Assembly: GCA_964494205.1 (NCBI GenBank)
Contig: CAZBRD010000017.1
Coordinates: forward strand, 41,936-105,935
Length of the DNA: 64,000 bases
Direction: 5' to 3'
From: JBBTCX01 sp964494205
GTDB lineage: Bacteria > Planctomycetota > Phycisphaerae > UBA1845
A program made the position numbers and the translations under genes. Positions 56,657 through 64,000 of the stretch are shown here, in pieces (positions within the stretch are counted from its first letter, which is position 1; each line of letters starts with the position of its first letter). Below the pieces are notes generated by a model. That model was not told the origin of the DNA, searched no databases, and saw only the letters and a list, made by a program, of their open reading frames with translations.

Positions 56657-59329
56657 ATGAATCGAATGCTCTTATCTGCTTTGTTCTTCTCCGTACCATC
56701 GTTTGCGATCGCCCAACCCGCGCTGATGGAAGCGCCTGAGTTTCCGGCAGTACGTCCGGGACCGAACGGGGTTCATGACGGCGCTTCGTGCTTTCTGCTT
56801 GCATCGGGATCTGTTACGCCCGGCGACGTGGACTGGGTGCAGGTGATGATCCCGTGGACGAGTTCACGGACGGTGGTGGACGTGGACTTTCCGGCTGGTT
56901 TGGGGAGCAGCGTCGTGCTGGGCTCGCGCGTCGGCGGGAACACTGTGCTGGGAATGGCTGATGGCAACGCGGCGCGAGATGCGCTTTGCGGACTGAGCGG
57001 GTCGACTTCGCCGGTGGGAAGCCCGACGGACTCGGCCATCGAGATGGGCCCGACCCCGCACCACGCGGTGATTGATATTGGCGTTAGTGGCTCTCCGGAC
57101 ACTTCGCTCACCGGAAACCACACACAGTCATTCTCGTACCAGGTATGGGTGTATGTGAACCCCATTCTGTGTCACACGGATGCGGAATGTGTGGATAACG
57201 TCGCCTGCACAGAGGAGTCTTGCGACGTTGCAACCGGCGTATGCAACAGCACACCCAATCACAATGAATGCCAGGATTCGTCGTGGTGCAACGGTCAGGA
57301 AGTCTGCAGTGTGACGCTTGGATGCCGGCCTGGGTTGCCGGTCAATTGCAATGACGGCGTGAGCTGCACACAGGATACCTGCAACGAAAACCTCGACACT
57401 TGTGTGCACACACCGCGCGATAACCTGTGCAACAACGGAACATTCTGCGATGGTGACGAGTGGTGCGATGCGCAACTTGGGTGCCAGGCGGGTGAACCGG
57501 TTGATTGCGACGACGGCGATGACTGTACGGTCGATTCGTGCGATCTGGACACAGACGACTGCGTATCGGTATCGAGTGACAGCGCCTGCGATGACGGACT
57601 GTTCTGCAATGGCGTAGAAACATGCGATCAGGAATCAGGTTGTGCTGAAGGCGAGGACCCGTGTCCGAACCAGCTTTGCGACGAAGCACACGATCGCTGC
57701 GCGGATTGCCTATCGGACGCTGATTGCGACGACGGCGTGTTCTGCAATGGCGCCGAAGTCTGCGATTCGGGCACCAGTGCTTGTCAGGACGGCGATGCGC
57801 CGGATTGCGATGATGACGTGGACTGCACGGCTGATGCCTGCGATGAGGCCCAGAATCGTTGCGTCAATACGCCGCGGAATGTGATGTGCGATGACGGTTT
57901 ATTCTGCAACGGCGTTGAGACTTGTGATGCCGCGGAAGGTTGCGTCGATGGCGCTGCACCGTGCGGTACACAGATGTGCGATGAGTCCGCGAACCACTGC
58001 GTCGATTGCATGAGCGATGCCGTTTGCGATGACGGGGTGTTCTGCAATGGGCAGGAGACGTGCACCAGCGCGGGGGCGTGCGTAGACGGGAATGTGCCAT
58101 GTGCGGACAGTCTTTGCGATGAGGACGGCGAACAGTGCGTTGAATGCCTCAGCGACGAGGACTGCGATGACGGTGTGTTCTGCAACGGCGCAGAGGTGTG
58201 CGATACCGGAGTCTGCTTTGATGGCCGACTCCCCACCTGCGAGGACGACGACAACTGCACTACGGACTATTGCGATGAGGATGCGGACAAGTGCGCTCAT
58301 AGCGAACAACGCGGTGGGTGTGACGACGGCGTCTTCTGCAACGGTTCAGAGAGCTGCGGTTATCTTGGCTGTCAGCCGGGTACGCCGCCTTGTCATGACT
58401 CGATGTGCGATGAGGTGAATGATCGTTGCGTGGTCTGCCTGACTGACAGCGATTGCAACAACGGCGTCTTCTGCGACGGCGTGGAATACTGCGAGTACGA
58501 ATCGGGACGTTGTCGATCGGGCCCGGCGCCGGCGTGTGATGATGAAAACGAATGCACGGCCGATCGCTGCGATGTGCTCGCGGATACCTGCGCCCACGTG
58601 CCCAGTGACGCAGCTTGCGACGACGGGGTGTTCTGCAATGGCCTGGAACGCTGTGACGCAGAGGCGGGTTGCGTAAAGGGCGATGAACCGTGCGGCGACG
58701 GCTTCTGTGACGAATCGGCCAACCGTTGCGTGGATTGCCAAAGTGACGCGGACTGCGACGACGGCGTGTTCTGCAACGGCGATGAGACGTGCAACACCGC
58801 AACCGGCTCGTGCCAGAGTGGCGCTGCGCCATGCGGCTCGAGTGACCAGTGCGACGAGGAATCGGAATCCTGCGTGGCGGCTGCCATGGCCATCGATATC
58901 GCGCCGGCTATGTGCCCGAACTATCACAAGCCGCTGAAGAATGATTTCCTCAAGGTCGCGATTGTGGGCTCGCAGAGTTTCAATGTGTCGCAAGTGGACT
59001 TGAGCAGCTTGGTTCTTCGCCGTTCCGACGGTACGGGATCGGGCGTGGAACCGATGCGCCACAAGCACAGCAGGCATAGAGTGCTGAACGATGTCTCGCG
59101 CGATGGCAAGGCCGACGGTTGCGATTGCAACGGACTGGGCGGTGATGGAATCGCGGACCTGGTGCTGAAGTTTGATAATGATCAGCTGGTGAGACACTTA
59201 CGACTGGACAGGATGCGCACCGGGACGACGGTCGATCTGGTGCTCACGGGCCAGATGTTAGATGGAACGCCGTTCGAAGCGATGGACTGCGTGACGCTTG
59301 GTGCACCGAAGAAAAACGGAAAACAGTAG
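56657..59329 (+). CDS. Giant secreted Cys-rich repeat protein without dockerin
   Basis: 890 residues from the ATG at 56657, preceded by GGGAGGGG. Seen: a signal peptide (MLLSALFFSVPSFAIA), a beta-rich domain of about 150 residues (VDWVQVMIPWTSSRTVVDVDFP), about 550 residues of Cys-rich repeats (CDDGVFCNGAEVC, CDDGLFCNGVETC, CxSDADCDDG and similar), and a C-terminal domain (about 745-890) with DGKADGCDCNGLGGDGIADLVLKFD, a calcium-type loop. The repeats are close relatives of those in the 48.5 kb protein, but the end domains differ, so the rod module has been combined with different caps. Extracellular; function unknown. Confidence 0.87.
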   Translation: MNRMLLSALFFSVPSFAIAQPALMEAPEFPAVRPGPNGVHDGASCFLLASGSVTPGDVDWVQVMIPWTSSRTVVDVDFPAGLGSSVVLGSRVGGNTVLGMADGNAARDALCGLSGSTSPVGSPTDSAIEMGPTPHHAVIDIGVSGSPDTSLTGNHTQSFSYQVWVYVNPILCHTDAECVDNVACTEESCDVATGVCNSTPNHNECQDSSWCNGQEVCSVTLGCRPGLPVNCNDGVSCTQDTCNENLDTCVHTPRDNLCNNGTFCDGDEWCDAQLGCQAGEPVDCDDGDDCTVDSCDLDTDDCVSVSSDSACDDGLFCNGVETCDQESGCAEGEDPCPNQLCDEAHDRCADCLSDADCDDGVFCNGAEVCDSGTSACQDGDAPDCDDDVDCTADACDEAQNRCVNTPRNVMCDDGLFCNGVETCDAAEGCVDGAAPCGTQMCDESANHCVDCMSDAVCDDGVFCNGQETCTSAGACVDGNVPCADSLCDEDGEQCVECLSDEDCDDGVFCNGAEVCDTGVCFDGRLPTCEDDDNCTTDYCDEDADKCAHSEQRGGCDDGVFCNGSESCGYLGCQPGTPPCHDSMCDEVNDRCVVCLTDSDCNNGVFCDGVEYCEYESGRCRSGPAPACDDENECTADRCDVLADTCAHVPSDAACDDGVFCNGLERCDAEAGCVKGDEPCGDGFCDESANRCVDCQSDADCDDGVFCNGDETCNTATGSCQSGAAPCGSSDQCDEESESCVAAAMAIDIAPAMCPNYHKPLKNDFLKVAIVGSQSFNVSQVDLSSLVLRRSDGTGSGVEPMRHKHSRHRVLNDVSRDGKADGCDCNGLGGDGIADLVLKFDNDQLVRHLRLDRMRTGTTVDLVLTGQMLDGTPFEAMDCVTLGAPKKNGKQ

Positions 59330-59381
59330 TTTCGAACCAGAGTCGAACTCTCACAAAACTCTGCCTCAGGACCCTTGCTTG

Positions 59382-59410
59382 AAACCCTCTCTCGCTCCGG
59401 GAGAGGGTTT
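59382..59410. repeat. Perfect 10-base-stem hairpin after the Cys-rich gene
   Basis: AAACCCTCTC (59382-59391) pairs with GAGAGGGTTT (59401-59410) around a nine-base loop. It is related to the CCCTCTCCC family and may terminate the Cys-rich transcript; the T run is short. Confidence 0.65.
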
Positions 59411-59441
59411 GGCATGCGCGGTGTGCGAGACAAACCGTTCG

Positions 59442-60299
59442 ATGTATGCTGTGGGCATGCCGGATTTTGAGGAACTGCAAATTACGTTGCCGGACGGTTA
59501 CGCCGCCTACGCGCGGTACTGGTTTGCCAAGGCCGAACCGAAGGGGTGCATTCTTTATCATCACGGGATTCAATCGCACGCGGGCTGGTATGAGGCGTCT
59601 GCGGCGCGACTGGCTGCTGCTGGTTATTTCGTGATGCAAGTCGATCGCCGAGGAAGCGGACGGAATCGCGAGGATCGAGGTCACGCGGATTCGGCTGAGC
59701 AGTTGATCGCTGATGCACATGCGGCGCGCGATGTATTGTTGGGGCGGAGTGGTTTTTCCAAGTGCCACGTCGTTGGCGTGAGTTGGGGCGGGAAGCTGGC
59801 GGTGACCGCGTATGTGAGCGATCCAAAGAGCACGCAGAGCCTGACGCTGGTGACGCCCGGGCTGTTTCCGAAAATTGGCGTATCCAAGGGAGAAATGGCG
59901 AAGATTGGCTTCGCGATGCTCTATGAGCCGCGGGGCTATTTCAATATCCCGCTGGATGATGCCGAGCTATTTACGAAAACACCGAAATGGCAGCAGTACA
60001 TTAAGTCAGATCCGCTGACGCTTCGTCAGTGTACGGCTGGTTTCTATCTGGCGTCGCGACGAATGGACCGGATTTTTGCGAAGTTGAATCAGCAGGCGCC
60101 GGTTCCGATTCACTTGTTCCTCGCGGGTGAGGAGGGCATCGTGGACAACGATAAGACGCGTGCATTCGTCGAGGGGTTGCGATGGCCGGATTCGCGTATT
60201 ACCGGTTACGACAACGCGCGACACTCGTTGGAGTTTGAGAACGACCCTCACGTTTATTACAGCGATTTGTTGTCGTTCGTCGACAAACATAACTCGTAA
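59442..60299 (+). CDS. Alpha/beta hydrolase (serine lipase/esterase-like)
   Basis: 285 residues from the ATG at 59442; an ATG at 59457 is an alternative and longer frames start within the previous gene. Seen: LYHHGIQSHAGWY (oxyanion HG), VDRRGSGRN, the nucleophile elbow GVSWGG (Ser), LAGEEGIVDN (acidic residue region) and NARHSLEFE with the catalytic His. This is the monoglyceride-lipase-like branch of the fold. No signal peptide, so cytoplasmic. Substrate unknown. It converges with the oxidase operon. Confidence 0.88.
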   Translation: MYAVGMPDFEELQITLPDGYAAYARYWFAKAEPKGCILYHHGIQSHAGWYEASAARLAAAGYFVMQVDRRGSGRNREDRGHADSAEQLIADAHAARDVLLGRSGFSKCHVVGVSWGGKLAVTAYVSDPKSTQSLTLVTPGLFPKIGVSKGEMAKIGFAMLYEPRGYFNIPLDDAELFTKTPKWQQYIKSDPLTLRQCTAGFYLASRRMDRIFAKLNQQAPVPIHLFLAGEEGIVDNDKTRAFVEGLRWPDSRITGYDNARHSLEFENDPHVYYSDLLSFVDKHNS

Positions 60300-60304
60300 G
60301 CATA

Positions 60305-61420
60305 TCAAGAGACTGATTCGCTGTTTTTCGGTCGAGTCTGACGCGCGGCGCGGGCGACGATTCGAATGGACCACGCGATTAGGATGATGTTCACAACAGC
60401 AAAGAAAAGAAACGCCCGGAAGCCGCCGGATTGATAGAGCGTCGCGTGTTGCGAGAAGAGGCTCGTGATGTCGACTCGCGAAAGGCGATGGAGTTCACGG
60501 AGGACCGTTGCACCGAGAAGCGTCATCATCATACCGGTTGATATCAAGGCGAGACGATTCATGGAGAGCGCTTGCGTTCGACGGACCTGAAGCCAACCAG
60601 CGAATTGAATCCCCCAGCCGAGCAGCGCGATTGCCAGATATACAAGATGAGATGGTTGTCGCAAAACCTTTGCGATACCGCTGACAGCCAACAACGCATA
60701 GGCGACGGCTGAGATCAAGGCTAACACCAGTCCGCTCAGCGATATTGCTGACAAATGATTAGGTGCGTGCAGGCCGCCATTTTTCCCGTATCGCCTTGCA
60801 ATAAGGAATTGCCACGCGATGAGCACACACAACGTGGGGAATGCGCCGACAAGCCACATGATTACTCGCGGAACTAGTTCAATAGTCGGATAGCGAAGCA
60901 ATTTGGATTCGTACAACTGCGGCCAGCTTTCGCGGTCCAGGCTCAATAAATGATTTTCTGACCATGAAGCGGCTGCGAACAGGAAACAGACAAAGGCCAA
61001 GACCGCAACGAAAACGCGCGTGAAGCGGAGTGGTTCTCGATAGAGCCAGCTTCGCACGACGTAAGCGAGGTAGAAGCCGAGGATGAGAACAGGAAGCATG
61101 ATCATCCAGCGGTGTGAGAGCAACAGGTTGGCGGTGTAGAAACGCTCTTTGTACAGAATCTGGATGAAAAGCAGCGGCGCGACGCCCATGGTGATGGCTG
61201 CACTGATCGCGAAGGGCATCCAGTCAGCCAGCATGACGGCGAGCGGCTGTTTGTGTCGCGGGTTTTCGCGCGAGCCCGGGAACACGTTGACGAACGCGAG
61301 GTAGCAGCATCCAGCCAAGACGTAGTTCATGAAGATGACGTGGCCAATGATGGTCAGCACGTACAGCACGAGATAGAACGCCGTGGGCAGCGGATAGCCG
61401 AATGGAAAGATGGCGGCCAT
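60305..61420 (-). CDS. Multi-pass membrane partner of the bd-family oxidase (CydB-like position)
   Basis: 371 residues with eight or nine membrane helices (beginning FYLVLYVLTIIGHVIFMNYVLAGCCYLAFV). The start overlaps the stop of the oxidase gene by one base (TAATG, 61420). It is co-transcribed with that gene and sits where CydB would, but no clear CydB motif was recognised. It is probably the second subunit of the same complex. Conserved His and Trp near the membrane (SHRWMIMLP) could bind heme. Confidence 0.75.
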   Translation of the reverse strand: MAAIFPFGYPLPTAFYLVLYVLTIIGHVIFMNYVLAGCCYLAFVNVFPGSRENPRHKQPLAVMLADWMPFAISAAITMGVAPLLFIQILYKERFYTANLLLSHRWMIMLPVLILGFYLAYVVRSWLYREPLRFTRVFVAVLAFVCFLFAAASWSENHLLSLDRESWPQLYESKLLRYPTIELVPRVIMWLVGAFPTLCVLIAWQFLIARRYGKNGGLHAPNHLSAISLSGLVLALISAVAYALLAVSGIAKVLRQPSHLVYLAIALLGWGIQFAGWLQVRRTQALSMNRLALISTGMMMTLLGATVLRELHRLSRVDITSLFSQHATLYQSGGFRAFLFFAVVNIILIAWSIRIVARAARQTRPKNSESVS

Positions 61421-62847
61421 TAGTCCTTTTTCCCCACGTGTACGGTGCGCTCTCGAACGATGCCGGGCTCCGTGCCGGCTTCTGCCAGCCATCGATCAAT
61501 CATCGCGATGGTTTCGGGGTTGTTGGATTCGGGCCAGGATTGCTTGCCGCCGGCGACGGTCCAGGTCAGAAGCTGCACAAGTGCTTCCACTTCTTGGGCG
61601 TTTCCTGCAAACGGCGGCATGAACGGTTTGGTGTGCTGGAGCTTGGCGATATTCATCCGCTTCTGCTCCATCGTCCATGAGCCGGTCAGGTGCGTCAGGC
61701 CGTTGGCTCCAGCGATGGTGTGACACACGCTGCATTGCATGCGATACACCTTTGCACCCAATTGCAGCTCTGCGTTTGGATACTCATCCGCATCGCGGAG
61801 CGGGAACGGGTCGTTCGTGACGCTGCCGACTGCTCGAAGTCGTTCAATATCGTCTTTCGAAATCGAATTGGAATAGAGCGTTTCGCGGATCGAGTACGGC
61901 TTGCGCACGCCTTCGCGGACAAACTCGCCGGCGGCTGTCGCCTGAAACGCGAGCGCGACGAGAAGCGTAGCCGTCGGGCCGCTGATGAACATTCTTTGCC
62001 GAATGATGGCGATGAGTGAGTAGAGACCGATGAGCAGCGATGCCACGACCGCACCGGCGAAGAATAGTGACATGGCTGCACTGCCGCCGAAGAGCCATGA
62101 GCGACTATCGTAAGGAATCGTGCGGAGATACCAGAATCCGATGAGCGGCATCGCCAGCATAAAGATGAGCGGGCGGGCGGCGATGTGGATCAGCTCCGAT
62201 TTGGCGGATCGGTCGAGGTCATTCAGCGTGTTGATGACGACGGTGGCGATGAGGCTCGCGATGGTTATGGACACAATGGAGCGATAGACCAGCGACGGCC
62301 AGAAGCTGGGGTTGAAAAAACCCGCCCAAATGTTGTGCGACTCCACCCATTCGCCGGGCGTGAGCTGCCACGAGAGGATGCCGTTGATCCAGAACAGACT
62401 GAACCAAGCGGCGACGGTGTAAAGAACGAGCAGCGTCATGCGCTGGCGGTCGTTGAGAATGCCGGAGTAGCGATAGAAAGCGTAGCCGGAGACAACTTCA
62501 AGGGCGAAGAACGTCCACTCCGTCGCCCAGAGCCAGTGAAACACGTCGACCATGGTGCCGATGGTGCGCGGGCTGACCTGAATCGTGGTGAACCACATGC
62601 CGACGCCGGTGAGCGCGCCGACGACGAAGCTGATCAGCACGAGGATCTTGAAGTAACTATCAAGGAATCGGCGAGCGTATTGGCTCTTGCCCTGCTGCGC
62701 GATCCACTGGAAGTAGCACATCAGCATCCCAGCGCCGATAGCGAATTGCGCGAGGAATACGTGAAAAATGCCGAGGCCGCCGATGACCATGCCCTTCATG
62801 ACGGGGCCGAAGTCGTTGATGGGATAATAGGGAAAGCTCGTGGTCAT
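61420..62847 (-). CDS. CydA-like cytochrome bd-family subunit with fused C-terminal cytochrome c
   Basis: 475 residues. Seen: about nine membrane helices with H29 in IFHVFLAQF (position of the first axial His in CydA), H104 in FHWLWATEWTFFALEVVSGYAFY, and a C-terminal cytochrome c domain with CSVCH (372-376) and a distal Met candidate (MPPFAGN). No long quinol-binding Q loop is seen. Members of the bd superfamily that lack the Q loop and carry a cytochrome c are thought to take electrons from cytochromes rather than quinol. Together with the 60.3 kb gene it forms a small operon for a terminal oxidase or related reductase. Confidence 0.82.
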   Translation of the reverse strand: MTTSFPYYPINDFGPVMKGMVIGGLGIFHVFLAQFAIGAGMLMCYFQWIAQQGKSQYARRFLDSYFKILVLISFVVGALTGVGMWFTTIQVSPRTIGTMVDVFHWLWATEWTFFALEVVSGYAFYRYSGILNDRQRMTLLVLYTVAAWFSLFWINGILSWQLTPGEWVESHNIWAGFFNPSFWPSLVYRSIVSITIASLIATVVINTLNDLDRSAKSELIHIAARPLIFMLAMPLIGFWYLRTIPYDSRSWLFGGSAAMSLFFAGAVVASLLIGLYSLIAIIRQRMFISGPTATLLVALAFQATAAGEFVREGVRKPYSIRETLYSNSISKDDIERLRAVGSVTNDPFPLRDADEYPNAELQLGAKVYRMQCSVCHTIAGANGLTHLTGSWTMEQKRMNIAKLQHTKPFMPPFAGNAQEVEALVQLLTWTVAGGKQSWPESNNPETIAMIDRWLAEAGTEPGIVRERTVHVGKKD

Positions 62848-62952
62848 GGACTCTGTGCTTTAACCGCGATCTTAATCGGAAGCGCATCCGTTGGCGATGA
62901 ACGGGAAGCGCATGAACGTCGGCTCAGCGTCATTCACGAAAAGAAATTCCGC

Positions 62953-63810
62953 TTATTCGCCGTTCATGAAAAGATTCTGAAAATCCGCCAAGTCGCCGAG
63001 ATCGATGTCGCCGTCGTCGTCCGCATCACCTACATCCCACCCGCGCGAATGTGGAACAGCGGGACCGCTTAAGGCGAAATACCAGCGAAATAGATAATAA
63101 TCCAATAGGTCAATCGCCTCGTCACTCGTAAAGTCCAATGATCCGGCAACGGGAATTTCACCTTCACGAATATAATGCCAGCGAGTCGTACTGGATGTCA
63201 GCCATGATTTCGCTCTAAACGTGGTAACGCCGTGAAAAATTGGACTCGAACCAGGGAACGGACCTTCTGGAATACCCTCATCAATCAAAACTCCATCCAC
63301 TGTCCAAGCATACCATCCTGCGCCTGTGTTTTGATATTCGAGACGATAGACATGAGGTATATCAGGTTCGATATCGACAAAGACATGGGGAATCTCGTCA
63401 ACATCGCGGATGTACCGTGCTTGGTCTGTTGAAATAGTAAAATGGTTTTCAATAGCCCCCGAGTTGCTCGACGCAGTGATATTGGAAGGTGCGACGTAAA
63501 TGATCTCTTCGGAGGGTCCGTCGCTATAAGATTTCCACTCCAAGAAAAATGATGTCGCTCCGGTAAGCTCAATGAGCGAATGAAAATACCGATCCAATTC
63601 TCCTCCTTCGTCGGGGCTGCAGTGGCCGAATTGAACGTGCTGGACTAGCCATCCAGCCTCAAGATATCTTTCCGGATTACAAAAAGTTGTGCGTTCCCAA
63701 CCTTGATCTTCCGGGTATGAATTCCACGCCGGTTCATAAAGCACTAGTTGACCGGAAATGATTGTCGGAAACAATAACAGGCCAACAATTGTCTTGACGG
63801 TGCGACACAT
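62953..63810 (-). CDS. Secreted protein with C-terminal dockerin-like module
   Basis: 285 residues from the ATG at 63810. Seen: a signal peptide (VGLLLFPTIISG), a beta-sandwich of LamG/glycosidase-family-16-like look (RYFHSLIELTGATSFFLEWKS, PHVYRLEYQNTGAGWYAWTVDGVLID), then LDFTSDEAIDLLDYYLF and DVGDADDDGDIDLGDLADFQNLF, the two calcium loops of a dockerin-like end. The lectin-like part may bind sugars. Its end domain resembles that of the 48.5 kb giant, so both may dock on the same partner. Confidence 0.82.
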   Translation of the reverse strand: MCRTVKTIVGLLLFPTIISGQLVLYEPAWNSYPEDQGWERTTFCNPERYLEAGWLVQHVQFGHCSPDEGGELDRYFHSLIELTGATSFFLEWKSYSDGPSEEIIYVAPSNITASSNSGAIENHFTISTDQARYIRDVDEIPHVFVDIEPDIPHVYRLEYQNTGAGWYAWTVDGVLIDEGIPEGPFPGSSPIFHGVTTFRAKSWLTSSTTRWHYIREGEIPVAGSLDFTSDEAIDLLDYYLFRWYFALSGPAVPHSRGWDVGDADDDGDIDLGDLADFQNLFMNGE

Positions 63811-63879
63811 GTCTAATACTCGTTGCAACGCGTATCGGCAAAAACTTTCAGGTTCATTTTAACAAAGGGAGATAGTGCG

Positions 63880-63990
63880 ATGAAGCGGAGAAATCTAGCT
63901 GGCACCTTTGTCGGTGCTTGGTTAACAATCGCGGGATACTGCTATGGACTCAAACTGAGCAGTTTTAGGCTGCTCTTAGGTACTCTTTGA
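63880..63990 (+). CDS. 36-residue secreted mini-protein
   Basis: ATG at 63880 with AAAGGGAG eight bases upstream, TGA at 63988-63990. The peptide starts MKRRNL, has a hydrophobic core (GTFVGAWLTIAGYCYGL) and ends SSFRLLLGTL. Its basic start plus core plus Cys match the layout of the 41.4 kb mini-protein. It is short but the ribosome site is good. No gene follows in the last bases. Confidence 0.45.
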   Translation: MKRRNLAGTFVGAWLTIAGYCYGLKLSSFRLLLGTL

Positions 63991-64000
63991 TTCTCTGGTA

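Overview
The window looks like chromosomal DNA of a member of the Planctomycetota, possibly the Phycisphaerae side of the phylum. This is inferred from gene content only. The markers are an ECF-type sigma factor gene directly upstream of a Ser/Thr kinase-TPR gene, three secreted PQQ-type beta-propellers, an FG-GAP/ASPIC-UnbV protein, two very large secreted Cys-rich repeat proteins, two proteins ending in dockerin-like calcium modules, a DUF2330 protein, and many small palindromic repeats in and between genes. No rRNA, tRNA, CRISPR array, phage or transposase gene was recognised.

Layout. 1-4.1 kb: the 5' part of clpX (minus), a SHOCT-like membrane protein, an orphan HAMP histidine kinase and a secreted protein of unknown function. 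4.4-12.5 kb: a secreted M28-type peptidase, small unknown genes (one reading frame interrupted by an in-frame TGA) and an ABC exporter pair (ATPase then a giant FtsX-like permease) carrying in-frame repeat insertions. 12.8-17.2 kb: a VCBS/ASPIC protein, a small protein and a GT4 glycosyltransferase that carries the same kind of in-frame repeat. 17.5-34.8 kb: a long plus-strand run that looks like an undescribed small-molecule locus. It holds two adenylate-forming ligases, an aldehyde dehydrogenase-type reductase, an iron alcohol dehydrogenase, a HemN-like radical SAM enzyme, a chorismate-lyase-like protein, a flavin halogenase-like protein with WxWxIP, a DUF3311/Na+-symporter pair, a 4HBT thioesterase and PQQ propellers. 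34.9-47.7 kb: a GbsR/MarR regulator with a self-overlapping operator candidate, an anchored secreted protein, the sigma/kinase pair, a run of tiny secreted lipoprotein-like proteins followed by DUF2330, a CHASE2-cyclase and a Glu/Leu dehydrogenase. 48.5-64 kb: two Cys-rich repeat giants, a queuosine-precursor-type transporter, an NtrB/NtrC-like pair, an alpha/beta hydrolase, a bd-family oxidase with a fused cytochrome c, a dockerin-like protein and a 36-residue secreted mini-protein.

How parts may work together. In the 22.7-32.4 kb locus the reading frames overlap by 1-4 bases at four junctions, in two blocks (26.8-28.7 and 28.8-32.4 kb) plus the 24.0-26.6 kb pair, so co-expression is likely. 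A plausible but unproven scheme is supply of 4-hydroxybenzoate from chorismate, activation by a ligase, reduction to aldehyde or alcohol, flavin-dependent halogenation or oxidation, radical modification, thioester release and transport. The other strong theme is repeat DNA. At least six families of short palindromic elements lie between genes, and two families also lie in frame inside coding sequences, adding peptide segments to two unrelated proteins.
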